In this document: one piece after another, positions 6,831 to 15,056 of the stretch | Position numbering within the stretch: position 1 is the stretch's first letter | Layout: the number at the start of each line of letters is the position of its first letter | Source: a virus | DNA length: 40,616 nt | Reading direction: 5' to 3' (one strand) | Virus record (IMG/VR): IMGVR_UViG_3300050821_005689 | Location: 1 to 40,616 of that record | Position numbers and translations under genes: made by a program | Notes under the pieces: generated by a model | Seen by the model: only the letters and a program-made list of their open reading frames with translations | What the model was told of the DNA's origin: nothing | Database searches by the model: none

Positions 6831-8596
6831 TTTTACCGACAGACTGGAACGCCCTGACGGAAGCCGTTTCGTACCTGATCGGCCGCTGTCTCTCGACGCG
6901 AGAAGATCGCGACAGGCTTTATCAATGGCGTGAAAAATACTATTTGTTCGGAACCACGGGTTATGAACAATCAAAGTACAATAAGCTAGCGGCTCATCTC
7001 GATCTTGTTTCATCGTTTTTGTATTCTCCGGACCATGCGTTTTATCACATCGCGGCAGACCGCAACGCGAGCGATCTCGACGTACAGAAAACTATATCGC
7101 TTCAGGACGATTTCAACGATGAATTCCAGGCCAACGGCGCCGAGTTGTTGGCAGAGGCGATTAAATGGTCTCTGATCTATGAGGCGATGATACCAAAATT
7201 GGGATGGAATAGAGACCGCGGTCACTGGTTTATAGAATTGGTTCCGCCTCACAATTTCGGAGTATACCGGGAATCGGTAACAGACCTCGATAGCCAGGAA
7301 TGTTTCGCTCACACGTATTTTATGGATTATCAGAAAGCTTGCGGGAAGCTTATGCTATCCGGGAAAGAGGACGAGATTAAAGATTTGACTATAACGCACA
7401 CGGACGCGATAGCTCCGTTTCCTCAGATGCTACAGAGAATGATCATTTCCGGGACTGGCGGGTCAAACCTTGCCGGCACCATCTTCGGGCAGATGAATCC
7501 AGACTACCTTCCATCGCCTGTGTATCAGCCTAAGACGGAGGTTCCTCTTGTCAGGTTCACTGAACTATGGGCTTGGGATGACTCGTGTATGGATTGGCGG
7601 GTTTTCAACATGCTTGAACCGGACATTTTAATCTATGACAGCAAAATTGAAATCGAGTCATACAAAAAGGCAACCCGTAACGTTGAATATCTATTCGGGC
7701 GACTCAAAAAGATGGGAAAGGACACGTCAGATTGCAATCCTTTCTTTCCCGAAGAACATCCCTTTGAGATTATCCGCCCGTATCAGAAATTCAATTATTT
7801 TTGGGGTCAGGCTCATATCGATGCGCTGGTGTATCTACAAGAGTGGTACTTGGAACGCCTCGATCAGATATCCGATATGTTGGAAAGCCAAGCCGATCCG
7901 CCGCGAGTTGGTTCCGGATTCCTCGGCCTCAACGAAGAAAAGATGCAAGCCTTCGGAGCGGCCGGAACCTATCTTTTTGACTCTCTACCCCAAGCGAAGA
8001 TGCAAACCTTTGCGCCGGAAATGCCGCCAGACCTGTTCGCCGAGGTTAAAGAGATATCGAACCTATTCTTGGAGGCAAGCGGGCTTACCGAAGTTATGGC
8101 CGGCCGGTCCGAACAGGGCGTTAGGTCACGGCAACACGCTAGCGAGCTTAAGAAGAGTGGTAGCGGACGAATTAAGAAAGCGGCCCTTGCGATCGAGGGC
8201 CCGTTAGTGCGCCTCGGCGACAAGGCGGTTAAGCTTAAGCAGGCGCACGACCCTAAAACCCTGAAAGCTGGACCGGATGAAAACGATCAGGTGCACGATT
8301 TCTTTGCGGCTGATGTGAGAGACCCGCGCATAAGAATCGACGGGCACTCACACTCGCCATTGTTCGGTGACGAGGCCGAGGGAATGGCCGTCCTCTTGAA
8401 GCGTTCGCAGGCGATCGACAACGAGGATTTTATCCGCATGTTGAACCCGCCGGCTCGTGACAATCTGTTGCACGCCCTGGCCAAGCGCGAACGCAACCAG
8501 AAAAAAATGATGAAGAAACTTGAGGCAACAGACCCGGCCGGTTTTTCCAAGATGCTCGAAGGCGGCCATGGGGGAGCTAGCCACAAGAAAAAATGA
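6827..8596 (+). CDS. Portal protein
   Basis: The 589-residue protein follows the terminase and precedes the scaffold and capsid genes, which is where the portal is expected. It begins at GTG overlapping the previous stop (GTGA), with AAAGG 8 nt upstream. The portal forms the dodecameric ring at one capsid vertex through which DNA enters and leaves and to which the tail attaches. The stretch around residues 320-375, with long charged helices and an ESQADPPRVGSGFL turn, and a basic C-terminal helix ending HGGASHKKK fit podovirus-type portals. The call depends on size and order as well as similarity. Confidence 0.8.
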   Translation: MILPTDWNALTEAVSYLIGRCLSTREDRDRLYQWREKYYLFGTTGYEQSKYNKLAAHLDLVSSFLYSPDHAFYHIAADRNASDLDVQKTISLQDDFNDEFQANGAELLAEAIKWSLIYEAMIPKLGWNRDRGHWFIELVPPHNFGVYRESVTDLDSQECFAHTYFMDYQKACGKLMLSGKEDEIKDLTITHTDAIAPFPQMLQRMIISGTGGSNLAGTIFGQMNPDYLPSPVYQPKTEVPLVRFTELWAWDDSCMDWRVFNMLEPDILIYDSKIEIESYKKATRNVEYLFGRLKKMGKDTSDCNPFFPEEHPFEIIRPYQKFNYFWGQAHIDALVYLQEWYLERLDQISDMLESQADPPRVGSGFLGLNEEKMQAFGAAGTYLFDSLPQAKMQTFAPEMPPDLFAEVKEISNLFLEASGLTEVMAGRSEQGVRSRQHASELKKSGSGRIKKAALAIEGPLVRLGDKAVKLKQAHDPKTLKAGPDENDQVHDFFAADVRDPRIRIDGHSHSPLFGDEAEGMAVLLKRSQAIDNEDFIRMLNPPARDNLLHALAKRERNQKKMMKKLEATDPAGFSKMLEGGHGGASHKKK

Positions 8597-8668
8597 GTGG
8601 TAGCCTCGGGGCGTCGCTCGACCCGTCCGGGGGGACGCCCGGACAGAGAGCAGAATGGAGCAAACATC

Positions 8669-8749
8669 ATGAACATTAAGGCAGAGATTGCCGCCCGCGA
8701 GGCGGCCATTCGTTCCCGCCGAGGCAAGCGCCGGCATCGCCGTCGGTAA
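8669..8749 (+). CDS. 26-residue arginine-rich micropeptide
   Basis: An ATG with GGAG 8 nt upstream opens a 26-residue frame: an amphipathic start (MNIKAEIAAREAAI) and an extremely basic end (RSRRGKRRHRRR). It sits alone between the portal and a terminator hairpin at 8785-8810. The peptide could bind DNA or RNA, condense DNA, or be a virion component, but no family is recognised. A second Arg-rich micropeptide lies at 30581-30670. It is too short for statistical gene finding, and the ribosome site is its main support. Confidence 0.55.
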   Translation: MNIKAEIAAREAAIRSRRGKRRHRRR

Positions 8750-8784
8750 GTATTTCCCACGGATTTCTCTCTCTCCTCCCGTCG

Positions 8785-8810
8785 AACCCCCTAGCTAACC
8801 CTAGGGGGTT
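8785..8810 (+). terminator. Rho-independent-type hairpin after the portal block
   Basis: Perfect 10-bp arms AACCCCCTAG and CTAGGGGGTT enclose the loop CTAACC and are followed by TCTTGCTATTG. The rest of 8750-8875 is non-coding. It probably ends or attenuates the packaging transcript, so the downstream genes may need their own promoter between 8811 and 8875. Confidence 0.65.
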
Positions 8811-8875
8811 TCTTGCTATTGACCACCACACCTTTTAGTCCTAGCGTTTATGCATAGTTGCTAGGACCACCCCGC

Positions 8876-9313
8876 ATGTCTGATATCAATTTGGCGCCGC
8901 CTCCGGGCGGTCCTCCGAAACCCCCGGCAACACCGGGGGCACCGGGCGGTCCGCCACGCTCGCCTCTCGGCGGGCCGTCCGGTCCAGGGGCCTCGCCAAT
9001 GGTATCGCCGGGCACTGGCGCCGGCATGCAAGCCCGGGCGATGCAGGGCGTTAAGCGGATCATCGACGACCTTATGGCGATCGGTAAGGATTTCGACGCG
9101 GGGACTCCCGCGTTCAACGGCATCGTCAGCGCGATCAAGGCGCTGAATTCCGTGTTCTCGAAACCACCAACGCCAGAGGCGCCGAAAACGCCGCTCCCGG
9201 TCGCCCCGACACCTCCGGGGATGGGCCTCGGCGGCGCGCCCAAGCCTCCAACTGGCCTTCCCTCACCCGGCGGCGCGCAACCAGCGCCATCGCCGGGACT
9301 AACCCCACAATAG
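8876..9313 (+). CDS. Proline/glycine-rich virion-associated protein
   Basis: This 145-residue protein has Pro/Gly-rich ends around a short helical core (about residues 50-95, with VKRIIDDLMAIGKDFDAG). It is probably disordered outside the core. It lies in the small-gene cluster between portal and capsid, where head-assembly or scaffold partners are usual. AGGA lies 9 nt before the ATG. No family is recognised. Confidence 0.65.
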   Translation: MSDINLAPPPGGPPKPPATPGAPGGPPRSPLGGPSGPGASPMVSPGTGAGMQARAMQGVKRIIDDLMAIGKDFDAGTPAFNGIVSAIKALNSVFSKPPTPEAPKTPLPVAPTPPGMGLGGAPKPPTGLPSPGGAQPAPSPGLTPQ

Positions 9314-9322
9314 GAGTCCGTC

Positions 9323-9523
9323 ATGGCCGGTGATTTGTTGCACCCCAAGGGAGTCGACACTAGCGACCTCGATCGCCGCAAGATGAAGAACGGGCAGTTT
9401 CACAATCCGCCGTTCTACATGGAATACGGCGGCGGCTCGTCCGCGCAGAAATTCCAATTCGAGCAAAACAAGATGTCGCTCGAAAAGGGTGGACCGCAGG
9501 CGGTCAAGGGGCGTCCAATCTGA
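9323..9523 (+). CDS. Small hypothetical head-region protein
   Basis: The 66-residue protein starts MAGDLLHPKGVDTSDLDRRK. It is basic and glycine-containing without membrane segments, with a good AGGAG site 7 nt upstream. Its stop overlaps the start of the Acb2-like gene (TGATG). It may be a minor head component. No family is recognised. Confidence 0.65.
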   Translation: MAGDLLHPKGVDTSDLDRRKMKNGQFHNPPFYMEYGGGSSAQKFQFEQNKMSLEKGGPQAVKGRPI

Positions 9524-9738
9524 TGACGATCGGCGAGGAGAGAGTTCGCGTCAAATTCAATCCGTCCGCTAACGGTGACGTTGACACGATAAAACAGGCG
9601 ACCGCGCATCTCATTGACTTGTGCGAGGTGCAAAAAAGCAAGGACGCCCGCCTCGCCGCACTCGCTCAAACCGCATATGAGGAGGCCGCTATGTGGGCGG
9701 TAAAGGCCGCAACAGCGGAGCCGAAAAATGTCCCGTGA
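9523..9738 (+). CDS. Acb2/Tad1-like cyclic-nucleotide sponge (anti-CBASS/anti-Thoeris candidate)
   Basis: The 71-residue helical protein has RVKFNPSANGDVDTIKQA near the start and LAQTAYEEAAMWAVKAAT at the end. The combination FNPS...VDxIKxxxAxLID, then LAxTxxExAAMWAVKAAT, is one I associate with small phage proteins of the Acb2/Tad1 hairpin family. Members form hexamers that bind cyclic oligonucleotides or gcADPR and so block CBASS or Thoeris defence. It is a minimal version of the family. It sits inside the head gene cluster and is coupled by TGATG to the previous gene. Function is inferred from resemblance only. Confidence 0.6.
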   Translation: MTIGEERVRVKFNPSANGDVDTIKQATAHLIDLCEVQKSKDARLAALAQTAYEEAAMWAVKAATAEPKNVP

Positions 9739-9943
9739 AATAGCTCGCCCGCGCAATCCAACGCGCGAAGAAATGTTGGAGACGGTCGGCGACCAGGGCC
9801 TCAAGCACTACCGCAATCCGATTCATCTGCGCGCCGTCGAAAGAACCTGGCCCAAGCCGCAAACAGAGGAAGCCAAAAACGAACACAAGATAATGGCGAT
9901 GGAAATGCATCCATCGGCTCGTAACGGGAGTCTGCCGAAATGA
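9728..9943 (+). CDS. Small hypothetical protein
   Basis: The 71-residue charged protein starts MSREIARPRNPTREEMLETV. GGAG lies 7 nt upstream, and it overlaps the Acb2-like gene by 11 bp and the scaffold-like gene by ATGA. It is rich in Arg, Glu and Pro with no recognised family. It may assist head assembly, given its place. Confidence 0.65.
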   Translation: MSREIARPRNPTREEMLETVGDQGLKHYRNPIHLRAVERTWPKPQTEEAKNEHKIMAMEMHPSARNGSLPK

Positions 9944-10503
9944 ACACGCGCCAGCTATCGCCCGCCGAGATGGCCTCTCTCAGTGATCTCGCGTTCAAGA
10001 TCGCTCACAACGAAAAGACCAGGCCATATTTCGCGCAACTCGTTAAGGCGGTGGCGCCGGCAGAGGCGAAAGCATTCAACGACGTTTTCATCAGGAACGA
10101 GCTCTCTGCTTTCAAAAAGCAGATCGATGACGACCGGATGAAAGACAAGATGGAAAAGGTTGCGGAGCGCCGGCAGGCTCAACGCAACGAGGTTCAGCGT
10201 CGATTCAAGTACAACGATGCTCAAATGACGGAGATGCAGAAGCTATACGATAAGTACGGCGATTGGGAAGCCGCGCAGGCTTTGTACGCGCAGAAGAACC
10301 CGCCGGAAAATCCGATGCTCAAGCCTCCGAAAGAGGTTGTCGAGATGGGCCAGCAGTGGGAATTCCCCACTGTGCCGGGCCCTGACGGCAAAATGCTTGA
10401 ATTCAAGGATTACGTGAAAGACCCGCGCAAGCACAGCAACAATTTAGCAATACAGATGATCACCGACTTTAAACGCGGAAAGCTTTCCCCCGCGTTTGCG
10501 TGA
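9940..10503 (+). CDS. Probable scaffolding/head-assembly protein
   Basis: The 187-residue protein directly precedes the capsid gene. It is highly charged and mostly helical, with a likely coiled coil at about residues 45-105 (DDDRMKDKMEKVAERRQAQR). Size, helical content and position fit a scaffold protein that guides procapsid assembly and then leaves. No protease is seen nearby, apart from the small HEIGH protein much further on. The identification is by context, not by sequence family. Confidence 0.6.
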   Translation: MNTRQLSPAEMASLSDLAFKIAHNEKTRPYFAQLVKAVAPAEAKAFNDVFIRNELSAFKKQIDDDRMKDKMEKVAERRQAQRNEVQRRFKYNDAQMTEMQKLYDKYGDWEAAQALYAQKNPPENPMLKPPKEVVEMGQQWEFPTVPGPDGKMLEFKDYVKDPRKHSNNLAIQMITDFKRGKLSPAFA

Positions 10504-10518
10504 CTTTAGGAGTCGACA

Positions 10519-11532
10519 ATGCCGCAATTTGGTTCTGGTATCATCCCGGCGCAAGGCGCGATTGCTCAAGAGCTAAACGCGGTTGTTCGTCGGGCCTACA
10601 TGCCTCGCGTCTATGTGCAGATTTGGAAGGCGGCGCCTCTCGTGGCGGCCCTTCTGTCGAGCGCGCAAGTCGCGACCGGCGGTTTGTCGCCCGTGACCGT
10701 ACCTGTGCAGGGCGCTCCGATGGTTTCGGGGCAATGGTCCGACTATTCCGGATCATTCAACCAACCCGCCAATCAGCCCGGCATCCAGAACGCAGAGTTC
10801 AATCTTAAGGCGTTCATTACGCCGATCCCGTTCCTTGGTTTCGAAGGACTGGTCCAGGTTGACTATGGCGTTGTCCCTCTGATTGACGCCAGGTTCAACG
10901 ATGCGACTAACGTTACGATCGATGCGTTTGCTACCGCGCTCTATTTCAACATCGCCAACAACCAGCAGCTTGTTGGACTGCCCGGCGCGATCGATGACGG
11001 AACGTTCCTGAATTCCTACGGCGGAATAACTCGCCTCACACAGGCGTTTTGGAAATCGACTTTCGTCAACAACACAGGCAACGTGGTTCCTACGCGGAAC
11101 CTGATGATTCAGTACATCGCGCAAGTCACCAAAACTACCGGCGAGATGCCGACAATTGGCGTGATGGGAGCGGGGACGTGGGCGTTACTCGCCGAAGATT
11201 TCACCCCGCAAGAACGTTACAATATCAACCCCACCGAGCGACTCGACTCGGCGAATTTCGTTGGCCACAGCAGCTTTCAGGCTCTCGATATCGCAGGAAT
11301 TCCCTTCTATGCCGACGTATACTGTCCAGAGGGGACGATTTTCTTGATCAACACAAACTACCTTAACCTTTTCTTGCATGAGCGCGCGGCCTTCTCGTTC
11401 TCCGGGTTCGAGAGCACTCTACCGAACAACCAGTTCGGATGGGTCTCGGCGATCTTGAGCCTGCTTGAGTTGGTCAACGTCAAGCCAAAGTGTCACGGAA
11501 AGTTCTCGGGGTTACAATTCCTCCCAATCTGA
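10519..11532 (+). CDS. Major capsid protein
   Basis: The 337-residue protein is in the canonical place after portal and scaffold, with a strong AGGAG site 7 nt before the ATG. The start, MPQFGSGIIPAQGAIAQELN, and the long beta-rich domain with sequence like TVPVQGAPMVSGQW and TPIPFLGFEG are what I expect of an HK97-fold shell subunit of podovirus type. It is probably present in several hundred copies. No N-terminal prohead propeptide is evident. A later stretch (SFVNNTGNVVPTRNLMIQYI) is likely part of the peripheral domain. Confidence 0.85.
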   Translation: MPQFGSGIIPAQGAIAQELNAVVRRAYMPRVYVQIWKAAPLVAALLSSAQVATGGLSPVTVPVQGAPMVSGQWSDYSGSFNQPANQPGIQNAEFNLKAFITPIPFLGFEGLVQVDYGVVPLIDARFNDATNVTIDAFATALYFNIANNQQLVGLPGAIDDGTFLNSYGGITRLTQAFWKSTFVNNTGNVVPTRNLMIQYIAQVTKTTGEMPTIGVMGAGTWALLAEDFTPQERYNINPTERLDSANFVGHSSFQALDIAGIPFYADVYCPEGTIFLINTNYLNLFLHERAAFSFSGFESTLPNNQFGWVSAILSLLELVNVKPKCHGKFSGLQFLPI

Positions 11533-11582
11533 CGACGCTTTCACTGTCCGAGGTTACATCATCCCCTATCTGAGGTTACGTC

Positions 11583-12791
11583 ATGGCACAAATGCGAGGC
11601 CAATTCCCCTTCCCGCCGACCTCACCTCAGGTTCAGGGGACCGGCGCCGTCATCACGCTACAGTCTGGCGGCATCTACTATCCTCCCGCGGGCGAATACC
11701 TGTGTGAGACGGGCTCGCAAACCGTGTTGCAGTGGTTCGATCCGCAAAACTCTATGTGGCGATGTTACGCGCAGTCTGGCGAGCTAACCACGTTCTCTTG
11801 CGACGGCGGCAATTATCGCTTCGTGAACATGTCTGGCGTGATCGTCGGCGCGCAGATCACCAACGCGGGTTCCGGCGGCGTCAACGGTATCGGTCCTAAC
11901 CAGACCGGTTCAACAGTGAGCTTCGCAGCCGGCGGCACGGGTGCGGGCCTTACGGCGCAAGGCTACGCGATCGTTGGGGGTTCCGTGCCCGTCCCCACGA
12001 TCAACAACGGTGGTTCGGGGTTCCTCGTCCCGCCGACCATCTTCTGCGATCCGCCTCCGACCGGAGGAATTCAGGCCACGTTCACGGCGACGATCTCGGC
12101 CGCTGGCGTCATCACGGCAATCAACCAGATCAATGCCGGCGCCGGCTACACCGCGATCCCGCAATTTTACATCGTTCCGCAGTGGCAGTTCTATAACGGC
12201 GCTCCGCGGTTCCCTGGCGACACCGCAATCCCACCGATCCCGGCGACGGCTTGGGCGCCGGGCCTCATCAACCCCGCGAACATCTGGAACGGCTCGCCCT
12301 ATCAGGGGAACCTCTCGTCAGCTTCCGGCGCGCAGCTTACCGGCAATGCCCTCACGGGATCAGGGACGCTCACCGGCATCGTTGTGACGGAGTTCGGCGG
12401 CGGCTACACGGGCGCGGCCTCGGCGACCGTAACGCTCGCCGGAACGTCTCTAGGCGCCGCGGCGGCGACCGCAATCTTCTCTTTCTGCTTGATCGGCAGT
12501 CCCATCACGGGATCGAGCGGTACCGTCTACTCTGTTGGGGCGCCGGCTATCACGACCCTCGGGGCGCTTGTGACAAGCATCGACAACAGTGTGTTGTTTG
12601 GTCGGCCCGGGCGTGGCAAGATCACCAATGCGACGGGGCCCGTTTTCACTGTTGAAGACCCGGGCTTCGGTATCCAAACCGCGACTGGCGTCGGTATCGG
12701 CGGCGGCCCGTTTACGGTGCTAGGGACCATACCGGCGGCCAATCTCGGCGGCATCAACGACTTTATTGAAATTCAAGGCAGTGTCCAATGA
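11583..12791 (+). CDS. Virion decoration/accessory structural protein with GxGY repeat domain
   Basis: The 402-residue Gly/Thr/Ala-rich beta protein follows the capsid gene. An N-terminal domain (residues 1-85) has FPFPPTSPQVQGTGAVITLQ and a Cys-rich turn. Repeat units at about 135-195 read INNGGSGFLVPP, then INAGAGYTAIP, with related units later (VTEFGGGYTGAASATVTLAG). The same unit occurs in the 13786 and 18676 genes. It may decorate the head or form a beta-helical spike. The upstream gap holds GAGGTTAC twice, and only the second copy is followed by an ATG. Confidence 0.7.
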   Translation: MAQMRGQFPFPPTSPQVQGTGAVITLQSGGIYYPPAGEYLCETGSQTVLQWFDPQNSMWRCYAQSGELTTFSCDGGNYRFVNMSGVIVGAQITNAGSGGVNGIGPNQTGSTVSFAAGGTGAGLTAQGYAIVGGSVPVPTINNGGSGFLVPPTIFCDPPPTGGIQATFTATISAAGVITAINQINAGAGYTAIPQFYIVPQWQFYNGAPRFPGDTAIPPIPATAWAPGLINPANIWNGSPYQGNLSSASGAQLTGNALTGSGTLTGIVVTEFGGGYTGAASATVTLAGTSLGAAAATAIFSFCLIGSPITGSSGTVYSVGAPAITTLGALVTSIDNSVLFGRPGRGKITNATGPVFTVEDPGFGIQTATGVGIGGGPFTVLGTIPAANLGGINDFIEIQGSVQ

Positions 12792-13021
12792 GCGACGAAA
12801 ACCAAGGCGAGGACGACACCGAAGTCACGAAGCCGCCCCGGCCGGTTGACCCTGGCCCAGCGGCCGACCCGGCGGTGCATCAGGCATACGCGCAGGCGGT
12901 CGCCAAATGGGAGGAGTGGATCAGAGACCACCCCGAGGACGGCGACGACGATGGAGTCGAACAGGACTTCGAGGAGTCGATGGAAAACGAGACCAGCCGA
13001 CTACTTGACGAAAACAAATAA
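12788..13021 (+). CDS. Acidic small protein
   Basis: The 77-residue protein is strongly acidic (many Glu/Asp) with a Pro-rich stretch at residues 15-30 and a short helix (HQAYAQAVAKWEEWI). Its ATG overlaps the previous stop (ATGA). It is likely part of the head or an assembly factor. No family is recognised. Confidence 0.65.
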   Translation: MSDENQGEDDTEVTKPPRPVDPGPAADPAVHQAYAQAVAKWEEWIRDHPEDGDDDGVEQDFEESMENETSRLLDENK

Positions 13022-13036
13022 CCCCCAGCCCACCAA

Positions 13037-13071
13037 GGGGCGGCCTTGCACAGAGTTCGCTTGGCCGCCCC
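13037..13071. terminator. GC-rich hairpin between head genes
   Basis: Perfect 9-bp arms GGGGCGGCC and GGCCGCCCC enclose a 17-nt loop in the 72-bp gap between two rightward genes. No T-run follows. It may be a weak terminator or an mRNA stabiliser that adjusts late-gene levels. Confidence 0.45.
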
Positions 13072-13093
13072 GTCCGTTTGAAAGGCGCATAGA

Positions 13094-13591
13094 ATGGCCC
13101 GCATAGAAGACGAGGCAGAGCTGCAGTCACAGCCGGCCGTCATGTTGCTTGAGGTCACGAACCACAACGATTTTGAAATCAATGACATGTTTAACGGGAT
13201 TCCCGTCACGTTTCCCAAGGGTCAGCGGGTAGAGATTACGCCAGACCAGGCGCTTCATTTTTTCGCCTGGCCAGGAGACGACGCGGATCGCGCCATGCAT
13301 ATGGCCAAACGGTACGGCTGGGGTAGCCGGCAGACGCTTGAGTGGACTCCCGGGACGCGCCAGCCGCTATGGTTCGAAATGGCGATGAAGATCGAGGTCC
13401 ACCCGGTTTACTTTGACCTCGTTCGCCGCCGGCCAAGCGATCCGATCCCGGCCGATGACGGCAGCGACCCTGATGACACCGGTCCTCCGAAGATTCGCGC
13501 CGAGGAGGCGGGACTTACCAAGGCCGGAAAGCGCAACAAGCGCGCCGCTCCGGGCCGCCGCAAAATGCGCGAAACGGAACGTATTCGATAG
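13094..13591 (+). CDS. Hypothetical head-tail region protein
   Basis: The 165-residue protein has a beta-type N-terminal domain (VTNHNDFEINDMFNGIPVTF, then ITPDQALHFFAWPGD) and a long basic Lys/Arg-rich tail from about residue 130. AAAGG lies 8 nt upstream. The first domain resembles small beta-barrel proteins found next to capsid genes, but no named family fits. The basic tail could touch DNA or an acidic partner such as the 12788 protein. Confidence 0.65.
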   Translation: MARIEDEAELQSQPAVMLLEVTNHNDFEINDMFNGIPVTFPKGQRVEITPDQALHFFAWPGDDADRAMHMAKRYGWGSRQTLEWTPGTRQPLWFEMAMKIEVHPVYFDLVRRRPSDPIPADDGSDPDDTGPPKIRAEEAGLTKAGKRNKRAAPGRRKMRETERIR

Positions 13592-13774
13592 TCAATTCAT
13601 CGACCTAGCAAGGTCGGCTAATAGGCTGTCGAGGTGGTCAACCCGCCTCCGCAACTCCGTAACTACTAGCGAAGATGTCAGGCTTGCCGTCGGGTCTCCA
13701 TAGACGCCGACCGCGTGGCATAAAGCTTTGACCAACATAATTAAGTCGTCTTGTGGCATGGTCTGACCCGCCAT
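13592..13774 (-). CDS. Small reverse-strand gene inside the structural operon
   Basis: The 60-residue protein starts MAGQTMPQDDLIMLVKALCH and ends with a charged coiled-coil-like helix (VTELRRRVDHLDSLLADLARS). It fills the only gap between two structural genes and runs opposite to them. Its support is an excellent GGAGG site 6 nt from the ATG. Such reversed insertions are typical of moron genes. The start region lies within the leader of the next rightward gene. No family is recognised. Confidence 0.6.
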   Translation of the reverse strand: MAGQTMPQDDLIMLVKALCHAVGVYGDPTASLTSSLVVTELRRRVDHLDSLLADLARSMN

Positions 13775-13785
13775 AGAATGCCTCC

Positions 13786-14700
13786 ATGCAGCTACAAGAT
13801 TACATTAACGACGTACAAGAAATCTTGCACGACACCACCGCGAGTTCGTGGCCCGTGTCGCGCGTGATTGCCCGAATCAATACGGCGCGGATCGATGCCG
13901 CCAGGGATATGCAATGCATTCGCCGCAACGTAACGGGAATTCAACTGATTCCGACGGTGGAAATTTACAATCTCAACGGCGCCGTTGCCGGGGCGAACGT
14001 CCTTAATGGCGGTTCCAATTACGGTTCGAGCACGACCGTCGCGACGATCTTCGATCCGCCTCCCGCGGGCGGGCAACAGGCGCTCGGGTTCGGAAACCTC
14101 GTTAACGGGTCTCTAGCGTCAATCTCGATGACGCAATGGGGCGCCGGCTATACCTCGATCCCCAATATCACAATCGGCGGCACGGGATCGGGGGCGGTCG
14201 CGTCGCCCGTGTGCTTGTTCCAATCCAACCCCCTCTCATCCGTCATCGGAAACCCCCTCACTCTCGATTGCATTTCGTTCATTTGGAACAACGAGCGCAG
14301 AAGCCTCAAATATCTAAGTTTCATTTTGTTCCAAGCTTATGCACGAATGTGGACATTCAATTTCAATGCGCCGCCAGGTGTGTTTACAATTCATCCGCAG
14401 TCCACCGTCGTGTATATACAACCCCCGCCGGATCAATTGTATTTGTCGGAATGGGATATCGTGTATCTGCCCGCCCCGCTGGTATCAACTACCGATGTTG
14501 ATTACATCGGTAGCCCTTGGGATCAGGCGGTGCAATTCAAAGCGTGCGAATACCTGCTTATGAAGCACCAAAATTGGGGGATGGTGAATTCTCTTGAGCA
14601 GAAATATGACGCCTACGTGCCTCGGATTATTACTACGTCGGCGGGCGTTAGAATTCCGAACATATATAATCGCAATTTCCAGCGGCGAGTTATGAGATAA
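13786..14700 (+). CDS. Head-tail adaptor protein with inserted GxGY repeat domain
   Basis: The 304-residue protein starts MQLQDYINDVQEILHDTTAS with an adaptor-like helical domain (residues 1-50, VIARINTARIDAARDM) and a C-terminal domain with a conserved-looking WDQAVQFKACEYLLMKHQNW. Between them, about residues 75-140, lies an insertion with GGSNYGSS, DPPPAGGQQA and GAGYTSIPNITIGGTGSGA. These are repeats also seen in the 11583 and 18676 proteins. The adaptor part should join the portal to the tail. The ribosome site is weak, since only AGAA is visible upstream. Confidence 0.65.
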   Translation: MQLQDYINDVQEILHDTTASSWPVSRVIARINTARIDAARDMQCIRRNVTGIQLIPTVEIYNLNGAVAGANVLNGGSNYGSSTTVATIFDPPPAGGQQALGFGNLVNGSLASISMTQWGAGYTSIPNITIGGTGSGAVASPVCLFQSNPLSSVIGNPLTLDCISFIWNNERRSLKYLSFILFQAYARMWTFNFNAPPGVFTIHPQSTVVYIQPPPDQLYLSEWDIVYLPAPLVSTTDVDYIGSPWDQAVQFKACEYLLMKHQNWGMVNSLEQKYDAYVPRIITTSAGVRIPNIYNRNFQRRVMR

Positions 14701-15056
14701 TGCCGAATTCAACACTTAGCGGGCTTCAAAACTCGTGTTTCACGGCGTTCAATAATATATCAACAACGCCTCAACAGGTTGCCACTACGAACGGAGCTCG
14801 ATCGCGTATAACGTTTAGCGTTGCCGGCGGCGTTGACGTGATCATATTTCCGCTAACCGCCTTTATCGGGCTTCCGACGCCTCAGAACAATCAGAGCGCC
14901 CCGCTGTCGCCGACTACGGCTTTGCTCGGCGGCGGGTTCCGCGTGTTCGCTGGGGGCGGCGATGTCGTCAGAGAGGGCCAGGCGGCCAAGCAGGGCTACC
15001 AGGCTCTTTCGGTCACCGGCAGCGGAAACCCCCTCACCGTCATGGAAGAATCATGA
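14700..15056 (+). CDS. Small tail-region structural protein
   Basis: The 118-residue protein starts MPNSTLSGLQNSCFTAFNN and is beta-rich and Gly/Ala/Thr-rich, without membrane segments. Its ATG overlaps the preceding stop (TAATG), and its stop overlaps the next ATG. A minor neck or tail protein is likely. No family is recognised. Confidence 0.65.
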   Translation: MPNSTLSGLQNSCFTAFNNISTTPQQVATTNGARSRITFSVAGGVDVIIFPLTAFIGLPTPQNNQSAPLSPTTALLGGGFRVFAGGGDVVREGQAAKQGYQALSVTGSGNPLTVMEES

